Shown here: one piece after another, positions 34,494 to 45,330 of the stretch
Numbering within the stretch: the stretch's first letter is position 1
Layout of the letters: the number at the start of each line of letters is the position of its first letter
Source of the DNA: Parietaria judaica
Taxonomy: Eukaryota > Streptophyta > Magnoliopsida > Rosales > Urticaceae
NCBI GenBank assembly: GCA_954871525.1
Contig: OX940863.1
Location: 1,216,001 to 1,280,000, forward strand
Direction of reading: 5' to 3'
Length of the DNA stretch: 64,000 bases
Position numbers and translations under genes: made by a program
Notes under the pieces: model-generated
Told to the model about the DNA's origin: nothing
The model's input: the letters and a program-made list of their open reading frames with translations, nothing else
Databases searched by the model: none

Positions 34494-37400
34494 TTATGCG
34501 TAGTACTTTTTGAGGTGCATTGCATTCCAGCTCCGAAGGATTCTCGATCCATCCGGGGTCGCCAGTTTGTATACACCGGGTTTTACTACTTCGGTAACGA
34601 TATAAGGTCCTTCCCAGTTAGCCCCCAACTTGCCAGCGTTGGGCTCGGCTGTGTTTTGGAAGACCCGTCTGAGGACCATTTCCCCGGAGGTGAATCTGCG
34701 ATGCTTAACTTTAGAATTATAGTACTTGGCTACCGAGTTTTGGTAGTTAGTAATTCGAATTAAGGCTTGTTCGCGTCGTTCATCTGCGTGGTCAAGTTGG
34801 TCTAATCTCATTTCGTCGTTAATTTCTGCGTTGTCGGGAGCATACTCCCTTCTGAGACTGGGGGCCTCGATCTCGGCTGGTATGACTGCTTCAGTGCCAT
34901 ATACCATCGAAAAAGGGGTTTCTCCCGTGGCTCTCCGCGGGGTGGTCCTGTATGACCACAAAACGCCTATGAGCTCATCGGCCCATCGACCCTTTTTGGT
35001 ATCAAGTCTTTTCTTGATACCATCCACAATGGTCCGGTTAGAGACTTCCGCCTGACCGTTTCCTTGTGGATATCTGGGGGTGGATGTGTTTAGGGAAATC
35101 TTCCAGTTATAGCAGAAGTTCTGGAACCTGTTTGACACGAACTGGGGTCCGTTGTCGGCAATGATTTCCTTGAGTCTTTGATGTTGGCGTAGGATTCGGC
35201 TTCCACCCATTTCGAGAAATAATCCGTCACAACTAATAAGAACCTTTTCCCAGCTGGTGCCAAGGGTAAAGGTCCTACTATATCCATGGACCATTTCATG
35301 AATGGGTAGGGTACCGAGACTGACGACAACTTCTCTGCCGGACAGTGTATGGCCGGCGAATGGCGCTGACATTTGTCGCATCGTTTGGCGTGATTTTCTG
35401 CATCGGCCAGCATGGTTGGCCAAAAGAAACCTTGCCGTTTCGCTTTGTTAGAAAGCGATCTTCCGCCAGAGTGGTTTCCGCATTCTCCGTCGTGGATCTC
35501 CTGCAATACGATTTTAGCTTCGGTCTTTCCTAAGCACCTTAGGTAGGGTCCGGAGTAGCTTCGTTTGTATAATTTTCCGTCTATCAGGCAGAACCTAGCA
35601 CTTTGAATGCGGAGTTTCCGGGCCTTCTGCTTATCCTGGGGTTTTTCTCCCGTCAGGATATAGTTCAGGATGGGAGTTCTCCAGTCTTCCGCACCTGTTC
35701 GGATATTGTGGATGTGTAGACTTACACTAGGCTCGTCTATCACTTCCACGGGAATTATCCTTTTTGCCTCGGGGTCTAAAGTGGATGCTAGTCCGGCTAG
35801 AGCGTCTGCCGAAGAATTTTCACTTCGTGGTATCTGAATCACCTCAACTTTGTCAAATTGAGAGATCAGGTCCTTGACCACCGCGAGGTATTTTTCCATG
35901 CGATCGTCCTTAGTGGTATATTCGCCACTAATTTGGCTGGTGACCAGTTTAGAATATGAATGGGCTTTAATTTTTCTGGCTCCAACTGCTTTGGCCAGTT
36001 TTAACCCTGCTATCAGTGCCTCATATTCTGTCTCGTTGTTTGTGGCATGGAATCTTAGCCGGAATGACTGTTCCAAAACCTCTCCGGTTGGGGAAATCAA
36101 GCGTATTCCTATTCCGGATCCGCCCTTATTTGATGCCCCGTCCACCTCGAGACGCCATTCTTCGTTCCTTTTCTTCCCCGTAGGATCATCCGTGGGGAGT
36201 TCGATAAGGAAGTCAGCTAGCACCTGGGACTTGGCGCACGTTCGAATTTTATATTCGATGTCGAATTCGCTTAGTTCGACGACCCACTTGGTCAGCCGTC
36301 CCGACTGATTTGGGCTATGGAGGATTACCCTTAAGGGTTGAGTTGTCATTACCAAGATGGTATGAGACTGGAAATAGGGCCGGAGCTTTCGCGCTGAGGT
36401 TATCATAGCCAAAGCTAACTTTTCCATGGCGGGATGTTTTGTTTCTGCGTCCTCCAGCGATTTGCTAACGTAGAAAATTGGCCTTTGTTCGCCCCTATCT
36501 TACCGAACGATTACGCCGCTGACGGCCGAGAGGGATACTGCCAGGTATAATAGTAGGGATTCTCCCGTAATCGGTCGGGACAGTATCGGTGGCGTTGATA
36601 GGTACCTTTTTAGGTCTTGGAATGCTTTTTCGCACTCTTCGGTCCATTCGAACTTTTTGTTGCCCCTCAGGATCTTGTAGAAAGGCAAGCATTTGTCCGT
36701 AGACCTCGAGATGAACCGATTAAGAGCCGCTATCCTTCCGGTCAATCTCTGCGTTTCTCGAACAGTCCTTGGGGAGGGTATGTTCAGGAGAGCTTTGATT
36801 TGATCCGGGTTGGCCTCTATTCCTCGTTGGGTCACCAGGTAACCGAGGAATTTTCCGGACGTTACTCCGAAAGTGCACTTAGCGGGGTTGAGCTTCATTT
36901 GGTACTTTCGAAGTATCGCGAAGCACTCTTCCAGGTGAGACACGTGGTCCGTGGCCTTAGTGGATTTTACAAGCATATCATCGATATAGACTTCCATTGT
37001 TTTTCCGAGTTGTTCGGCAAACATTTGGTTGACTAAACGTTGATAGGTTGCCCCCGCATTCTTGAGTCCAAAGGGCATTACCTTATAGCAGTAAATTCCT
37101 CGGTCTGTTATGAATGCGGTCTTTTCTTGGTCCTCGGGGTGCATCAGGATCTGATTATACCCGGAGAAAGCGTCCATGAAGGACAGAAGTTCATGTCCGC
37201 AAGTCGCTTATACTAAGCGGTCGATGTGAGGCATAGGGAAGCTATCTTTGGGCCATGCTTTGTTCAGGTCGGTGAAGTCGATGCAGACTCTTGCCTTCCC
37301 GTTCTTTTTCTTAACTACCACTGTGTTGGCTAACCAATCCGGGTATTTTACTTCCCTGATGGAGCCGGTTTTTAGTAGTTTCTCGACCTCGTCGTTTACC

Positions 37401-37714
37401 GCCTGGGCCCGGTCAGGTCCCAATTTTCTTCTCTTTTGCTTTACCGGCTTATGGCTCGGGTCCATGTTGAGGCGATGGGCGGTTATGCTCGGATTGATTC
37501 CCGGCATGTCTTCGTGGGACCACGCGAAACAATCGTGGTTCCTTGAGAGGAATTTGATTAGCTTTTTTCTGACGTCATTGTCCAAGTTGACCCCAATTCC
37601 CACTTTGTGATCGGGGTTTTGTGGATCGATCTGGACCTGGTGCGTCATTTCCAAATCTGGGCCCTCGTTGTTGTTGACCCTTTCTTGGGCTGAATCTTTT
37701 TCCCCTACCGACAT
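34494..37714 (-). pseudogene. Broken pol of the Tat element (RT, RNase H, archaeal RNase H, integrase)
   Basis: Read on the minus strand in the same frame as gag-protease. The RT (MDAFSGYNQILMHPEDQEK; YIDD at about 36977-36988) is preceded by a TAA at 37208-37210. A second TAA at 36498-36500 follows the RT/RNase H boundary. The archaeal-type RNase H comes next (36145-35770), then the integrase zinc region ([18 protein letters not shown]) and core. Near 35175 a deletion with frameshift removes the stretch between the first core segment ([12 protein letters not shown]) and [11 protein letters not shown]. The integrase C-terminus ([15 protein letters not shown]...GPYIV) remains. Three independent lesions make it non-functional. 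Confidence 0.92.
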
Positions 37715-37726
37715 TAATTGCTATTG
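37715..37726 (-). promoter_or_regulatory. Leaky-stop context CAA TAG CAA TTA between protease and pol
   Basis: The gag-protease frame ends in CAA-UAG-CAA-UUA and stays open after the stop. UAG-CAR-YYA is the established readthrough signal of tobacco mosaic virus and relatives, and this instance is an exact match, including the preceding CAA. Pol lies in the same frame, and its first ATG follows immediately. This suggests pol is made by suppression of the UAG. Confidence 0.8.
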
Positions 37727-40243
37727 GTCAGTTTTTGGTGCCTTCGCCCTTGTCTGAGGCGCGTGTGACATTCGAAAAGATGTCATGTAACAGATCCGGG
37801 CTTGTTTTTGGTTGCCTTTCACTTCCATGATTTTCCAATCCTCCCTTGGGAAGCGAATGGTTTGGTGGTAGGTAGATGGCACAGCTTTCATCAAATGAAT
37901 CCACGGTCTTCCGAGGATCATGTTGTAGGCCGTGGGACAATCTAGCACCAGGAAGTTTTTTATCTTGCCTACTCCGCAGGCAACGATCGACAATCTAACT
38001 GTCCCCAAGGTGTCGACCGTTTCACCATTGAAACCGGTCAGAGGGACGTTCCCTCTATTGATTTCCGTGTCATCGATTCCCATCTTGCGTAAACATGATA
38101 GGAATATGACATCTACCGAGCTTCCATTGTCGACTAGAATTCTTTCGGTCGCATAGCCGGAGACTAGAAGGGTGATGACTAGGGCGTCATCATGGGGTCC
38201 GACCAATGTCGAGGCCTCACTGTCTTTAAAGGTGATCTCGTAGTCGGGCTCCTCCCGCGGGAAAGCCATCGGACCAGCCTTCAATCTTCTTTGATGGGCT
38301 TTAATGGAGTTGATCGAGTTTCCGTAGAACTGCGACCCTCCAACTGTGGTGTAGATTCTTCCGATGGCTTCTTCGGTCACCGGTTCCTCTACGTCTTCCG
38401 ACTCTTGGTCGGCCTGTTCTTCTAGCATGAGGACTTTGCCTCGTTTGTTCGGGGAAGCGTTGCTGCTCCTGGTCGTATGCTTCTGCTCGGGCTTGGTATC
38501 TCTGCCCTGACCGATACTGGGCTGTTGTGCCATCTCGGTGCGTTCGCCTTCTGACCTAAAAAAGTCCAAAGGGAGATCCCCGAGCTCGCCCCTAAGGTAC
38601 TTGTCCGCGAGACGGGCTCGTAAGACCATGCAATTTCTGGTATGGTGCCCATACCTTTGGTGAAATTTGCACCAGGCACTCATGTCTCTATTGTTGGATA
38701 CCATGTCACCGGTGCTCATGTACAGCTCTCCTTGCTCGTCGGCTTTGGTTTCTTCCTCTGCCTCTGAGCTCAGATTGTAGATCGGATTTTGGGGGTGTGC
38801 TCTTCCCCCAGGTTGGGATATTCCGTGCTGGAAATTCCTATGCTGAGGATTAGATCCCCTGGTGGGAACATGGTTCCTAGAGCCCTTGAAAGGGGGCGAC
38901 TGCCCGTTCCTCGATTGAGGCGGGCGCGCTCCGGGCCTTGGTACATTTGAGGATGATCCGAATTTCCTCTTCAGGGCCTCGTGCTCCTCATCGTGCTTGA
39001 TCCAATTGGATGCGCGGTGAATCACGTCCTCTATCGAGGTGTACCGATTGACCAGTATGTCGGTCTTGAACCTAGAATCGTACCACAAACCGCTGGTAAG
39101 GGCGGCTATGGCCGTTTCATCTGCTAATCCGTTGATTCGGACCATTTTGGCCTTGAACCTCGTCATGAAGTCTCTGAGTGGCTCGTTTGCCCTTTGCTGT
39201 AGAGCGTATAGGTTGGCCACGGTAGTCTCTGTTTCCATAAACATGGAAAAGTGTTTGAGAAACACCATGGTCAATTGGTCGAAACTATCGATCGATCTTG
39301 GTTCTAACTTGGAGAACCATTCCATTGCTGCCCCTGTGAGGTTCTCAGCAAAATACTGGCACCTTCCGGCGTCCAGCTCGTGGGCATCAAGGTTAGCCCG
39401 TCCCATTGCAATTCGGAACGCCCTTAGGTGTACCTTTGGGTCAGTGGTTCCGTCGTACTTGGGCAGGTGAATTTGCCCGCCATGCCTCAACCGAGTGTCG
39501 GTGATAGCGGCCGAGAATGGGGTTCTCATTGCTTCTTCGACCAGGCGCTCGATTTCGGGAGCGGCAGATACTGCTCGGTGTACTCGGGAATCCACCTTGG
39601 TGAGTCTCTCCCCCATTCGCTTCATGGTGCGTTTGAGATCTTCGAGCTCGAAATTGTTTTGAGGGGGCTCTATTTGAAGATACGGGCCTGTTCGACCCCC
39701 TTCTGAACCCTGGGGGTTGTGGCTTGTGGGCCCGTGAGGCGCGAGGTAGTTCGAGTTCTCCGCCCGAGAAGGGCTCGAGAGTCGAATACATGATGGGTGA
39801 TTGCGAGATTGCTGGTAGGGAGTGTTCTGACCGGTACCGAAGGCAGGAATCCGGAACCGAGGGGTGCCATTGCGAGGCGGTGAAGGCAGCGCGCCCGGGG
39901 GTGAGTCCCTCGGTTGAGGTGGCGTACTCGGGCGCGGTCCTCCTGGGAGGGGTGGCTGGTTGGTTCTCTGAGCTCGGGGATCGTTGGGGTCCAGGAAGTC
40001 AAAATGGACCGCATTAACCCTCTCGTGATTCCTTTGCCCAGAGGTTTGCCCGGGTTCATTTGCAGAGTATGGCCTCTGCTCGAGCCGGGTCTGGCCGCTC
40101 ATGAGGAACTCAATCTGCCTTTTGAGTTCGGCATTTTCAGCAGCCCTTTCTTGGAGCTGGGTTCTCAGATTCTGCTCTTCGGTACTCTGGTCGGGAGTTA
40201 TCTCTACCAGAGTATCGGAGGCAGGATCCTCGTTCGCGCTCAT
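37721..40243 (-). CDS. Gag-protease polyprotein of the Tat element (open)
   Basis: 840 residues without interruption. The N-terminus has a short coiled coil (LRTQLQERAAENAELKRQIE), followed by a Pro-rich linker. The retrotransposon gag domain spans about 255-420 (GGQIHLPKYDGTTDPKVHL to SNWIKHDEEHEAL). A basic linker follows, then the Tat-type Cys/His motif CKFHQRYGHHTRNC near 525-540. The aspartic protease shows LVDNGSSVD with the catalytic Asp at about 705. Start: the first ATG of the frame, close to the primer site. In contrast to pol it shows no lesion, so Gag particles could still be made from this copy if transcribed. It ends at the leaky UAG. Confidence 0.9.
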   Translation of the reverse strand: MSANEDPASDTLVEITPDQSTEEQNLRTQLQERAAENAELKRQIEFLMSGQTRLEQRPYSANEPGQTSGQRNHERVNAVHFDFLDPNDPRAQRTNQPPLPGGPRPSTPPQPRDSPPGALPSPPRNGTPRFRIPAFGTGQNTPYQQSRNHPSCIRLSSPSRAENSNYLAPHGPTSHNPQGSEGGRTGPYLQIEPPQNNFELEDLKRTMKRMGERLTKVDSRVHRAVSAAPEIERLVEEAMRTPFSAAITDTRLRHGGQIHLPKYDGTTDPKVHLRAFRIAMGRANLDAHELDAGRCQYFAENLTGAAMEWFSKLEPRSIDSFDQLTMVFLKHFSMFMETETTVANLYALQQRANEPLRDFMTRFKAKMVRINGLADETAIAALTSGLWYDSRFKTDILVNRYTSIEDVIHRASNWIKHDEEHEALKRKFGSSSNVPRPGARPPQSRNGQSPPFKGSRNHVPTRGSNPQHRNFQHGISQPGGRAHPQNPIYNLSSEAEEETKADEQGELYMSTGDMVSNNRDMSAWCKFHQRYGHHTRNCMVLRARLADKYLRGELGDLPLDFFRSEGERTEMAQQPSIGQGRDTKPEQKHTTRSSNASPNKRGKVLMLEEQADQESEDVEEPVTEEAIGRIYTTVGGSQFYGNSINSIKAHQRRLKAGPMAFPREEPDYEITFKDSEASTLVGPHDDALVITLLVSGYATERILVDNGSSVDVIFLSCLRKMGIDDTEINRGNVPLTGFNGETVDTLGTVRLSIVACGVGKIKNFLVLDCPTAYNMILGRPWIHLMKAVPSTYHQTIRFPREDWKIMEVKGNQKQARICYMTSFRMSHAPQTRAKAPKTDQ

Positions 40244-40280
40244 AGTCGTCGAAGTATGACAGAGTTAGCGAGATCAAAGA

Positions 40281-40300
40281 TTTCCCACAGACGGCGCCAA
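40281..40300 (-). other. Primer-binding site of the Tat element
   Basis: On the minus strand TTTGGCGCCGTCTGTGGGAA follows the end of the 5' LTR by one or two bases. TGGCGCC starts are typical of plant gypsy primer sites. I have not assigned the tRNA. Confidence 0.85.
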
Positions 40301-40302
40301 AC

Positions 40303-41287
40303 TGATGACGTGTTTTCACACACCAACAGTCGCGTGAATTGTGAATGGGATTTCAATTTGATATTGCTGAATTTTGTGGATTCTGACCTCCGCGTCGTCA
40401 ATACTTTAGACGGTGACAAAAAATAAAAATGAAAAGAAAAAGATTAGAACACCGAGGTTTTTTAGAGAGGTTCGTCCCAATGCGGTAGTTGACTACGTCC
40501 TCTGTATGTTTATTGCTTTTTGAAAGGCGATCAACCGAAACCACAAGCCAATTTCTGGTAGATCTAAAGTAAAAGATGAAAAGCTCTAGAAAATACAAAT
40601 CTCTCTGTTCTCTCAGAATCAATGCTTGCGTGCGTATGATGGGGTCGTCTTCTTGCTTTCATAGGCTCCTAGTTTCTGCCCGTTGAGAGTGTACGTTGGT
40701 GATGGCTTCGAGTTCGGAGCTTGGTTTGCTGTCGAGCTGACACGTAGGCCACGTTCTGAGAGATTTGCGTAGTGGTGGACTTTGACTTGTCGTCGTAGGA
40801 TTTGAATTTAGATCGTGGCGATTTTCCTGGTCGGGCCTTGAGGGTTTGAATTGAGGTGGTTGACTTGGTCTGCCCGTGTTCGGATGTTTCGCATGCTTCT
40901 GCTCGGATCCCTTTGTTGACAATCTCTGCCCGGGATGAGCTTTTGGGTTCTTCAGGTCGGTTAATTTGTTTGATGTTTGGATTTTGACAAGTGTTGGTTG
41001 TCTTGAAGTAGGATCTTCGAGTTCAGCTCGGGGTTTCTTTCCTCGGAAGGCTTTGCTCGGATCCTTTTAGGCATTCTCTGCTCGTGGTGAACTTCTTGCC
41101 TCGTGGGTTCTTTGGTTCTGTTCGGACCAGAACATGGTCAAATGTTCATTTGGGCCTCTGGGCTTCGTGGTTTATAAGCCCATTTTGCATAAATATTCAA
41201 TTATATTCATGACTTAATTGATTTGAACCATTAATTTAATTAATGATCTCATAATTCCTATTTAAGGAACGAATTTGCACATCAACA
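40303..41287 (-). repeat. 5' LTR of the Tat element (985 bp)
   Basis: Partner of 28636-29621, one base shorter, otherwise nearly identical. It is followed outside by the GAGTG duplication at 41288-41292. Confidence 0.92.
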
Positions 41288-41400
41288 GAGTGGTCAACGT
41301 CTCAAATGCGAATTTTGATACTTTTGCCACTGCTTTTAAGCTTTAGGTACATGAGGGGTTATTCGACCAAACTTTGAGTATTTTCACCGTCATTAACCCT
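41288..41400. mobile_element. Right terminal inverted repeat of the split DNA element
   Basis: The reverse complement of this segment aligns with the start of 28257-28367 (shared blocks ATGACGGTGAAAATAC, TACCTAAAGC-like and GTTGACC). The outer 8 bp ATTACTTA are at 41401-41408. The first five bases double as the Tat target duplication. Confidence 0.7.
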
Positions 41401-41408
41401 ATTACTTA

Positions 41409-41787
41409 ATAAGATTTTAGTCAGTAAAACAAAGAGAAAGAAGTGAACTGTGGATTTTTTTTTTTTGGTAAAACGACAAAAAAATGTGCTTTGAAATTGA
41501 CGTTGAGATCTTTCTAATTGCGACTTACGACATGAGAGTTTAGAAAACGACAGGAAATGTAAGTTATATCCAAAAGGAGATTTTGAACGACGAAAATTTA
41601 AGAGCGCGTGAAACGACAACAAGGTATGTGAAACGACCATAAGATAAAAAGAAGAACGCATGGAAGAACAGCCGTCAAATACGTATGACAAGTTGTCATA
41701 GCGGGAGAAAGTACCTAACTTAACCGCCTCTACACCAAACCTCTCCTCACCACCCAAACCGTCTCTCTCTCTCTCTCTCTCTCTCCA
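41409..41787 (+). promoter_or_regulatory. Upstream region of the rhomboid gene
   Basis: Contains three exact AAACGACA octamers plus two near-matches within 150 bp (41470-41640). A (CT)n run at 41762-41785 ends three bases before the start codon. No clear TATA box is assigned. Confidence 0.45.
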
Positions 41788-43188
41788 ATGGGGAAATGGT
41801 CAACAGCGCCGCCGGACGTCGAGAAGGGGCGGCAGAAGGGATGGCCGCCCCCGACGCCGCCGCCGACACCTGAGCCGTGGTTTTCGTGGCTGGTGCCGCT
41901 CATATTCGTGGCGAACGTGGCCGTGTTCGTGCTGAGCATGTACATCAACAACTGCCCAGCCACCACCGGCGAGGAGGAGTGCCTCTTCTACCGCCATTTG
42001 AAGAGATTCTCCTTCCAACCGTTCCGCCAGAACCCTCTTCTCGGCCCGTCCACCGCCACGTAAATATAATTCATTTTGCAAAAATATAATTATGTTCTTC
42101 AATATTGTGAGGCTTAAGATTGTATGTCAAGAATACTAGTTCGAATATTCAACCAAACGAGCGATCCGATCGTTAAACACATCATCAAACTACATATAAT
42201 TGAATTCCAATGGTTCAGGCTGAGAGCGCTCGGTGCTCTTGACCGGAGATTGGTGGTGGAGGAAGGCGAGTGGTGGCGGCTCCTCTCGTGCATGTGGCTC
42301 CACGCCGGCGTCATCCATCTTCTCACAAACATGCTCAGCCTTATCTTCATCGGAATCAGGCTTGAACAGGAGTTTGGATTCTGTAAGATCCTGCAAACCA
42401 ACTCTCGGGATTTCCCGTGTGAACAAATTCCTAAACAAAAGACAAAACTAGTTCAGTTGGTCGATATTTTGAACATATATTTTTGAGATATAATTTAACA
42501 TTTTTGGCAGTGAGAATAGGAGTTCTTTACGTGCTGTCGGGTTTCGGTGGGAGCTTGTTGTCCAGTCTAAGTCTAGGCCCGTCGGAGAGGCCAACCATCT
42601 CAGTCGGAGCGTCCGGTGCGCTCTTCGGGTTGCTCGGAGCTATGCTCTCCGAGCTTCTCACAAACTGGACAATCTACGCAAATAAGGTATCTCCCCATTT
42701 TTTCTATCAAATACGAAAGCTCGGATTTTATCGCTTTCCCCCCCGAGGAACGGTGAAATCTTGATTGGCCATGTTCAGTGCGCAGCTCTGATGACTTTGT
42801 TGATTGTCATCGTCCTCAACTTGGCCTTTGGTTTTCTACCACACGTCGACAACTCGGCCCATATCGGAGGATTCGTCGCCGGATTTCTTCTGGGATTCAT
42901 CCTCTTAGTCCGCCCCCAATTCGGATACGTCAACCACAAGTACATTCCTTCCGGATACGCCATCAAACGCAAGCCGAAGCACAAGTGCTACCAGTACGTC
43001 CTGTGGATCACCGCGTTCTTGGCACTGCTTCTCGGGTAAATATCAGTTTCTTCATCCCTTGAAGAGCTTCACGAATCAAGAGAGAATTTTAATCAATGGC
43101 TCGCCATTTTTCTGCTCGCAGATACGCCTACTGCTTGGTGAAGCTGTTCTTAGGCGACGATGCGCTGAATAAGAGTACTCAATTCTAG
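41788..43188 (+). CDS. RBL5: Rhomboid intramembrane serine protease, RBL5-like
   Basis: CDS join(41788..42059,42219..42382,42511..42686,42779..43035,43122..43188), 311 residues. A Pro-rich cytosolic N-terminus precedes the first membrane span ([19 protein letters not shown]). A luminal Cys-containing loop and the [21 protein letters not shown] segment follow. The catalytic serine is in [11 protein letters not shown] (S179), and the catalytic histidine in NSAHIGGF (H232). A C-terminal seventh span ([19 protein letters not shown]) completes the secretase-type architecture. The family cleaves single-pass proteins within Golgi or other endomembranes; plant substrates are mostly unknown. The copy keeps the full Ser-His dyad and so looks active. 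The RBL5 name rests on length and neighbourhood (DCC, O-fucosyltransferase and PPR genes next to it, as in Arabidopsis). Confidence 0.9.
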
Positions 43189-43548
43189 AGCATCGGTGTT
43201 AGGAAGCGATGGAGCTTTTTCTTAAAAGGCTTTCGTGCTTTCTGTCCGTGCAGAGAAAAAAATGGAGGCATGAAAACCGGACGCTGGAGACTATAATAGC
43301 ACATTTCCGTGCAGTTTTGATGAGCAAATAGTGTATTTCTACTGAAAAGTATTCAAATTCAGCGTATATTGTATCTCAAAGTACTTGATCTTTTAGCAAA
43401 ACGGAACCCGATTACGCTTGTATTCTGCGATTGGATACGATTACACAAAACAACACACATTATCCAGTACCGTTAATGACCGTTATAGCAATGTTATCAG
43501 CATATATACATTCATATTACATACACCAAGAAACGCATTGATTTATTA
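43189..43548. other. Convergent 3' spacer between RBL5 and the DCC gene
   Basis: 360 bp between the stop codons of two converging genes. It must contain both 3' UTRs and polyadenylation sites. Nothing else is seen. Confidence 0.5.
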
Positions 43549-44862
43549 TTACAGCTCGCACGAGTCTGAACGACCGAAGATCGTGTACCGGTTGTTCGCA
43601 ACATTGTCGTAGGCAAAGTCTCTCAAGAATCTGCGAAAAAATTCAAAAGAAGAGCATCACGCTACGTGAGATTTTGCTGTTTTTGTTTCTTAAGCGACAA
43701 GTAAATGAAGAAGCGAAACCCGACTTACAACGGCACAAATTGTAGAAAGAATGCGAGCTGGGGAAAGGGCAAGTTGATGTGCTCCATGATCTTCAAAACA
43801 GCCTCTGACTTTATGTAGGCTCTGGAATGCACATGAAATACATCAATTAGTTATTGGAGTATTATATATACGAGTGTGTGTATATGTGTATATATATATA
43901 TACCTGTCTTTTTCAACGAGTACAACACTGGAGATATCATCAGGAGATCTTCCTGACCTCCTAAGAAGGCTCTTGCCTGCCTCACTCTGGAGAGCCTCAA
44001 ACCTTATTTTCCTGCGAAAATGGAAGAATAAACACTTGAAAAAACCGACAAATTCGTACTTCTAGAGGTGTATGTTATGCAATTCCGGCACTCGAAGGTA
44101 CAAGTTCAAAAACTCTGTTTACTATTATTGATACTACACATAATCGATGCACTCACTAGTTTTGGTTCTCAAAATTCAAGACATGATTTTACTTCGTTTT
44201 TTGTGAACGTTGATATGTGTTTGAGGAAAACTTCAAGTGTAGTTAACTCTCTTTTACAAATTTTGGTATTTATTTATTTATATTATTTCGAGTCTCGTTT
44301 ATTTCTGAAAGTTTCTTAAATGCCAACATAATTAGAATATGAGATCACTTGACAAGATTTCGAGCCTCCGTCTCTCACTTAAAAATTTAAATTTGATATA
44401 TGTGTGTGTGATTGTTATAAACATGTAAAAATATACTTATTGAAATGGATCCAATTAATTATTTGTTTACAATATTCCAATTCAATCAACGAGGAAAACT
44501 AGTTATATAATTAGTTAAATAAGTACAACAAAGTAGTAATTTCTTCTGACCTGTTATGATCATTGTCACGAACAAACTTTACACCTCCGTTACATAAGTT
44601 GCAAACACCTATTTATAAATAATAGTAAATTAAAATAAAAACTATAGCATAAGAAATATAATGCGAAAAATTGAAAATTAATAATACCATCGAAGAGCAT
44701 GATGGGCCTGGAATCGTTCTCGAAGAAGCCCGAAGTCGCATCGGCCCAGTCCACCAAATCGCCTCGCGGAGGGGGCACGCTAGCAAACGCCGCCAGCCTT
44801 CTCCTAACGTGCGCCGGCCGGGAAACGCTTAATCGTACGCCACCGGGAAAACGAAGCGCCAT
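43549..44862 (-). CDS. DCC-family (DUF393) putative thiol-disulfide oxidoreductase
   Basis: complement(join(43549..43630,43729..43821,43904..44011,44551..44608,44688..44862)), 171 residues. The N-terminus (MALRFPGGVRLSVSRPAHVRRRLAAF) is Arg/Ser-rich without acids, like an organelle transit peptide. The family signature LFDGVCNLCNGGVKFV is split by intron 1; C61 and C64 form a CxxC pair preceded by D58. Conserved downstream segments are IRFEALQSEAGKSLL, SVVLVEKD and the C-terminal FGRSDSCEL. The enzyme activity is predicted only from the CxxC; no substrate is known. Intron 3 (44012-44550) is the longest and AT-rich. Exon phases agree throughout. Confidence 0.88.
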
Positions 44863-45330
44863 CAGTCAGAAGACGGCTAGAGAGTGGAATTCAGACCCCA
44901 ACCAAACTAAAACTTGGAGACTTAGTATATTACTGAAATGCCCTTAGAAGGTCTTCAAATTACGCAAATACTTGGCTTTAGTTTGGCCACGTAATTACCA
45001 GTGATGGACCCACACCCATTGATCTGTATCTCCTCCACACTTGTCGTTTCACACGTGTCATTGTCTTTTTTTTTTTTTTTTTTTTGGTTTTAGATAGATA
45101 ATATGTATATAAAATTTCATTAAAAAAATCAGATAATTTCATATTTAAAAGATAATAGATCATAAGTTGCTGGTTTTGTTTGCTTAAGGTCAGGTCTGGC
45201 TTGAGAGAGGCACCATAGCTCTAAATATGGTGCCCGGGCCGGGACAGACGCGCAAAGAAAACACGCGACGGACTAAATAATCTCATTTAAAAAATAAATT
45301 TTAACAATACAAAACTAATGCATGTCTTGT
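44863..45330. other. Spacer between the DCC and O-fucosyltransferase genes
   Basis: Contains the DCC promoter, a 25-bp poly-T run (about 45067-45085) and the O-fucosyltransferase 3' end. No gene is seen. Confidence 0.5.

Larger units (their letters stand above)
28636..41287 (-). mobile_element. Tat-lineage Ty3/gypsy retrotransposon, minus strand, pol defective
   Basis: 12,652 bp, flanked by GAGTG target duplications (28631-28635 and 41288-41292). LTRs are 986 and 985 bp and differ at about three substitutions and one indel by eye. Read on the minus strand, the primer site TTTGGCGCCGTCTGTGGGAA follows the 5' LTR. Gag-protease (840 codons, open) and pol follow, and a GGGGGCTA-type polypurine tract precedes the 3' LTR. 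The second, archaeal-type RNase H domain in pol (VDGASNKGG...NNETEYEALIAGLKLA) identifies the Tat lineage. A four-exon gene on the opposite strand lies between pol and the 3' LTR. Pol has two in-frame stops and a deletion, so this copy cannot move alone. Confidence 0.93.
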
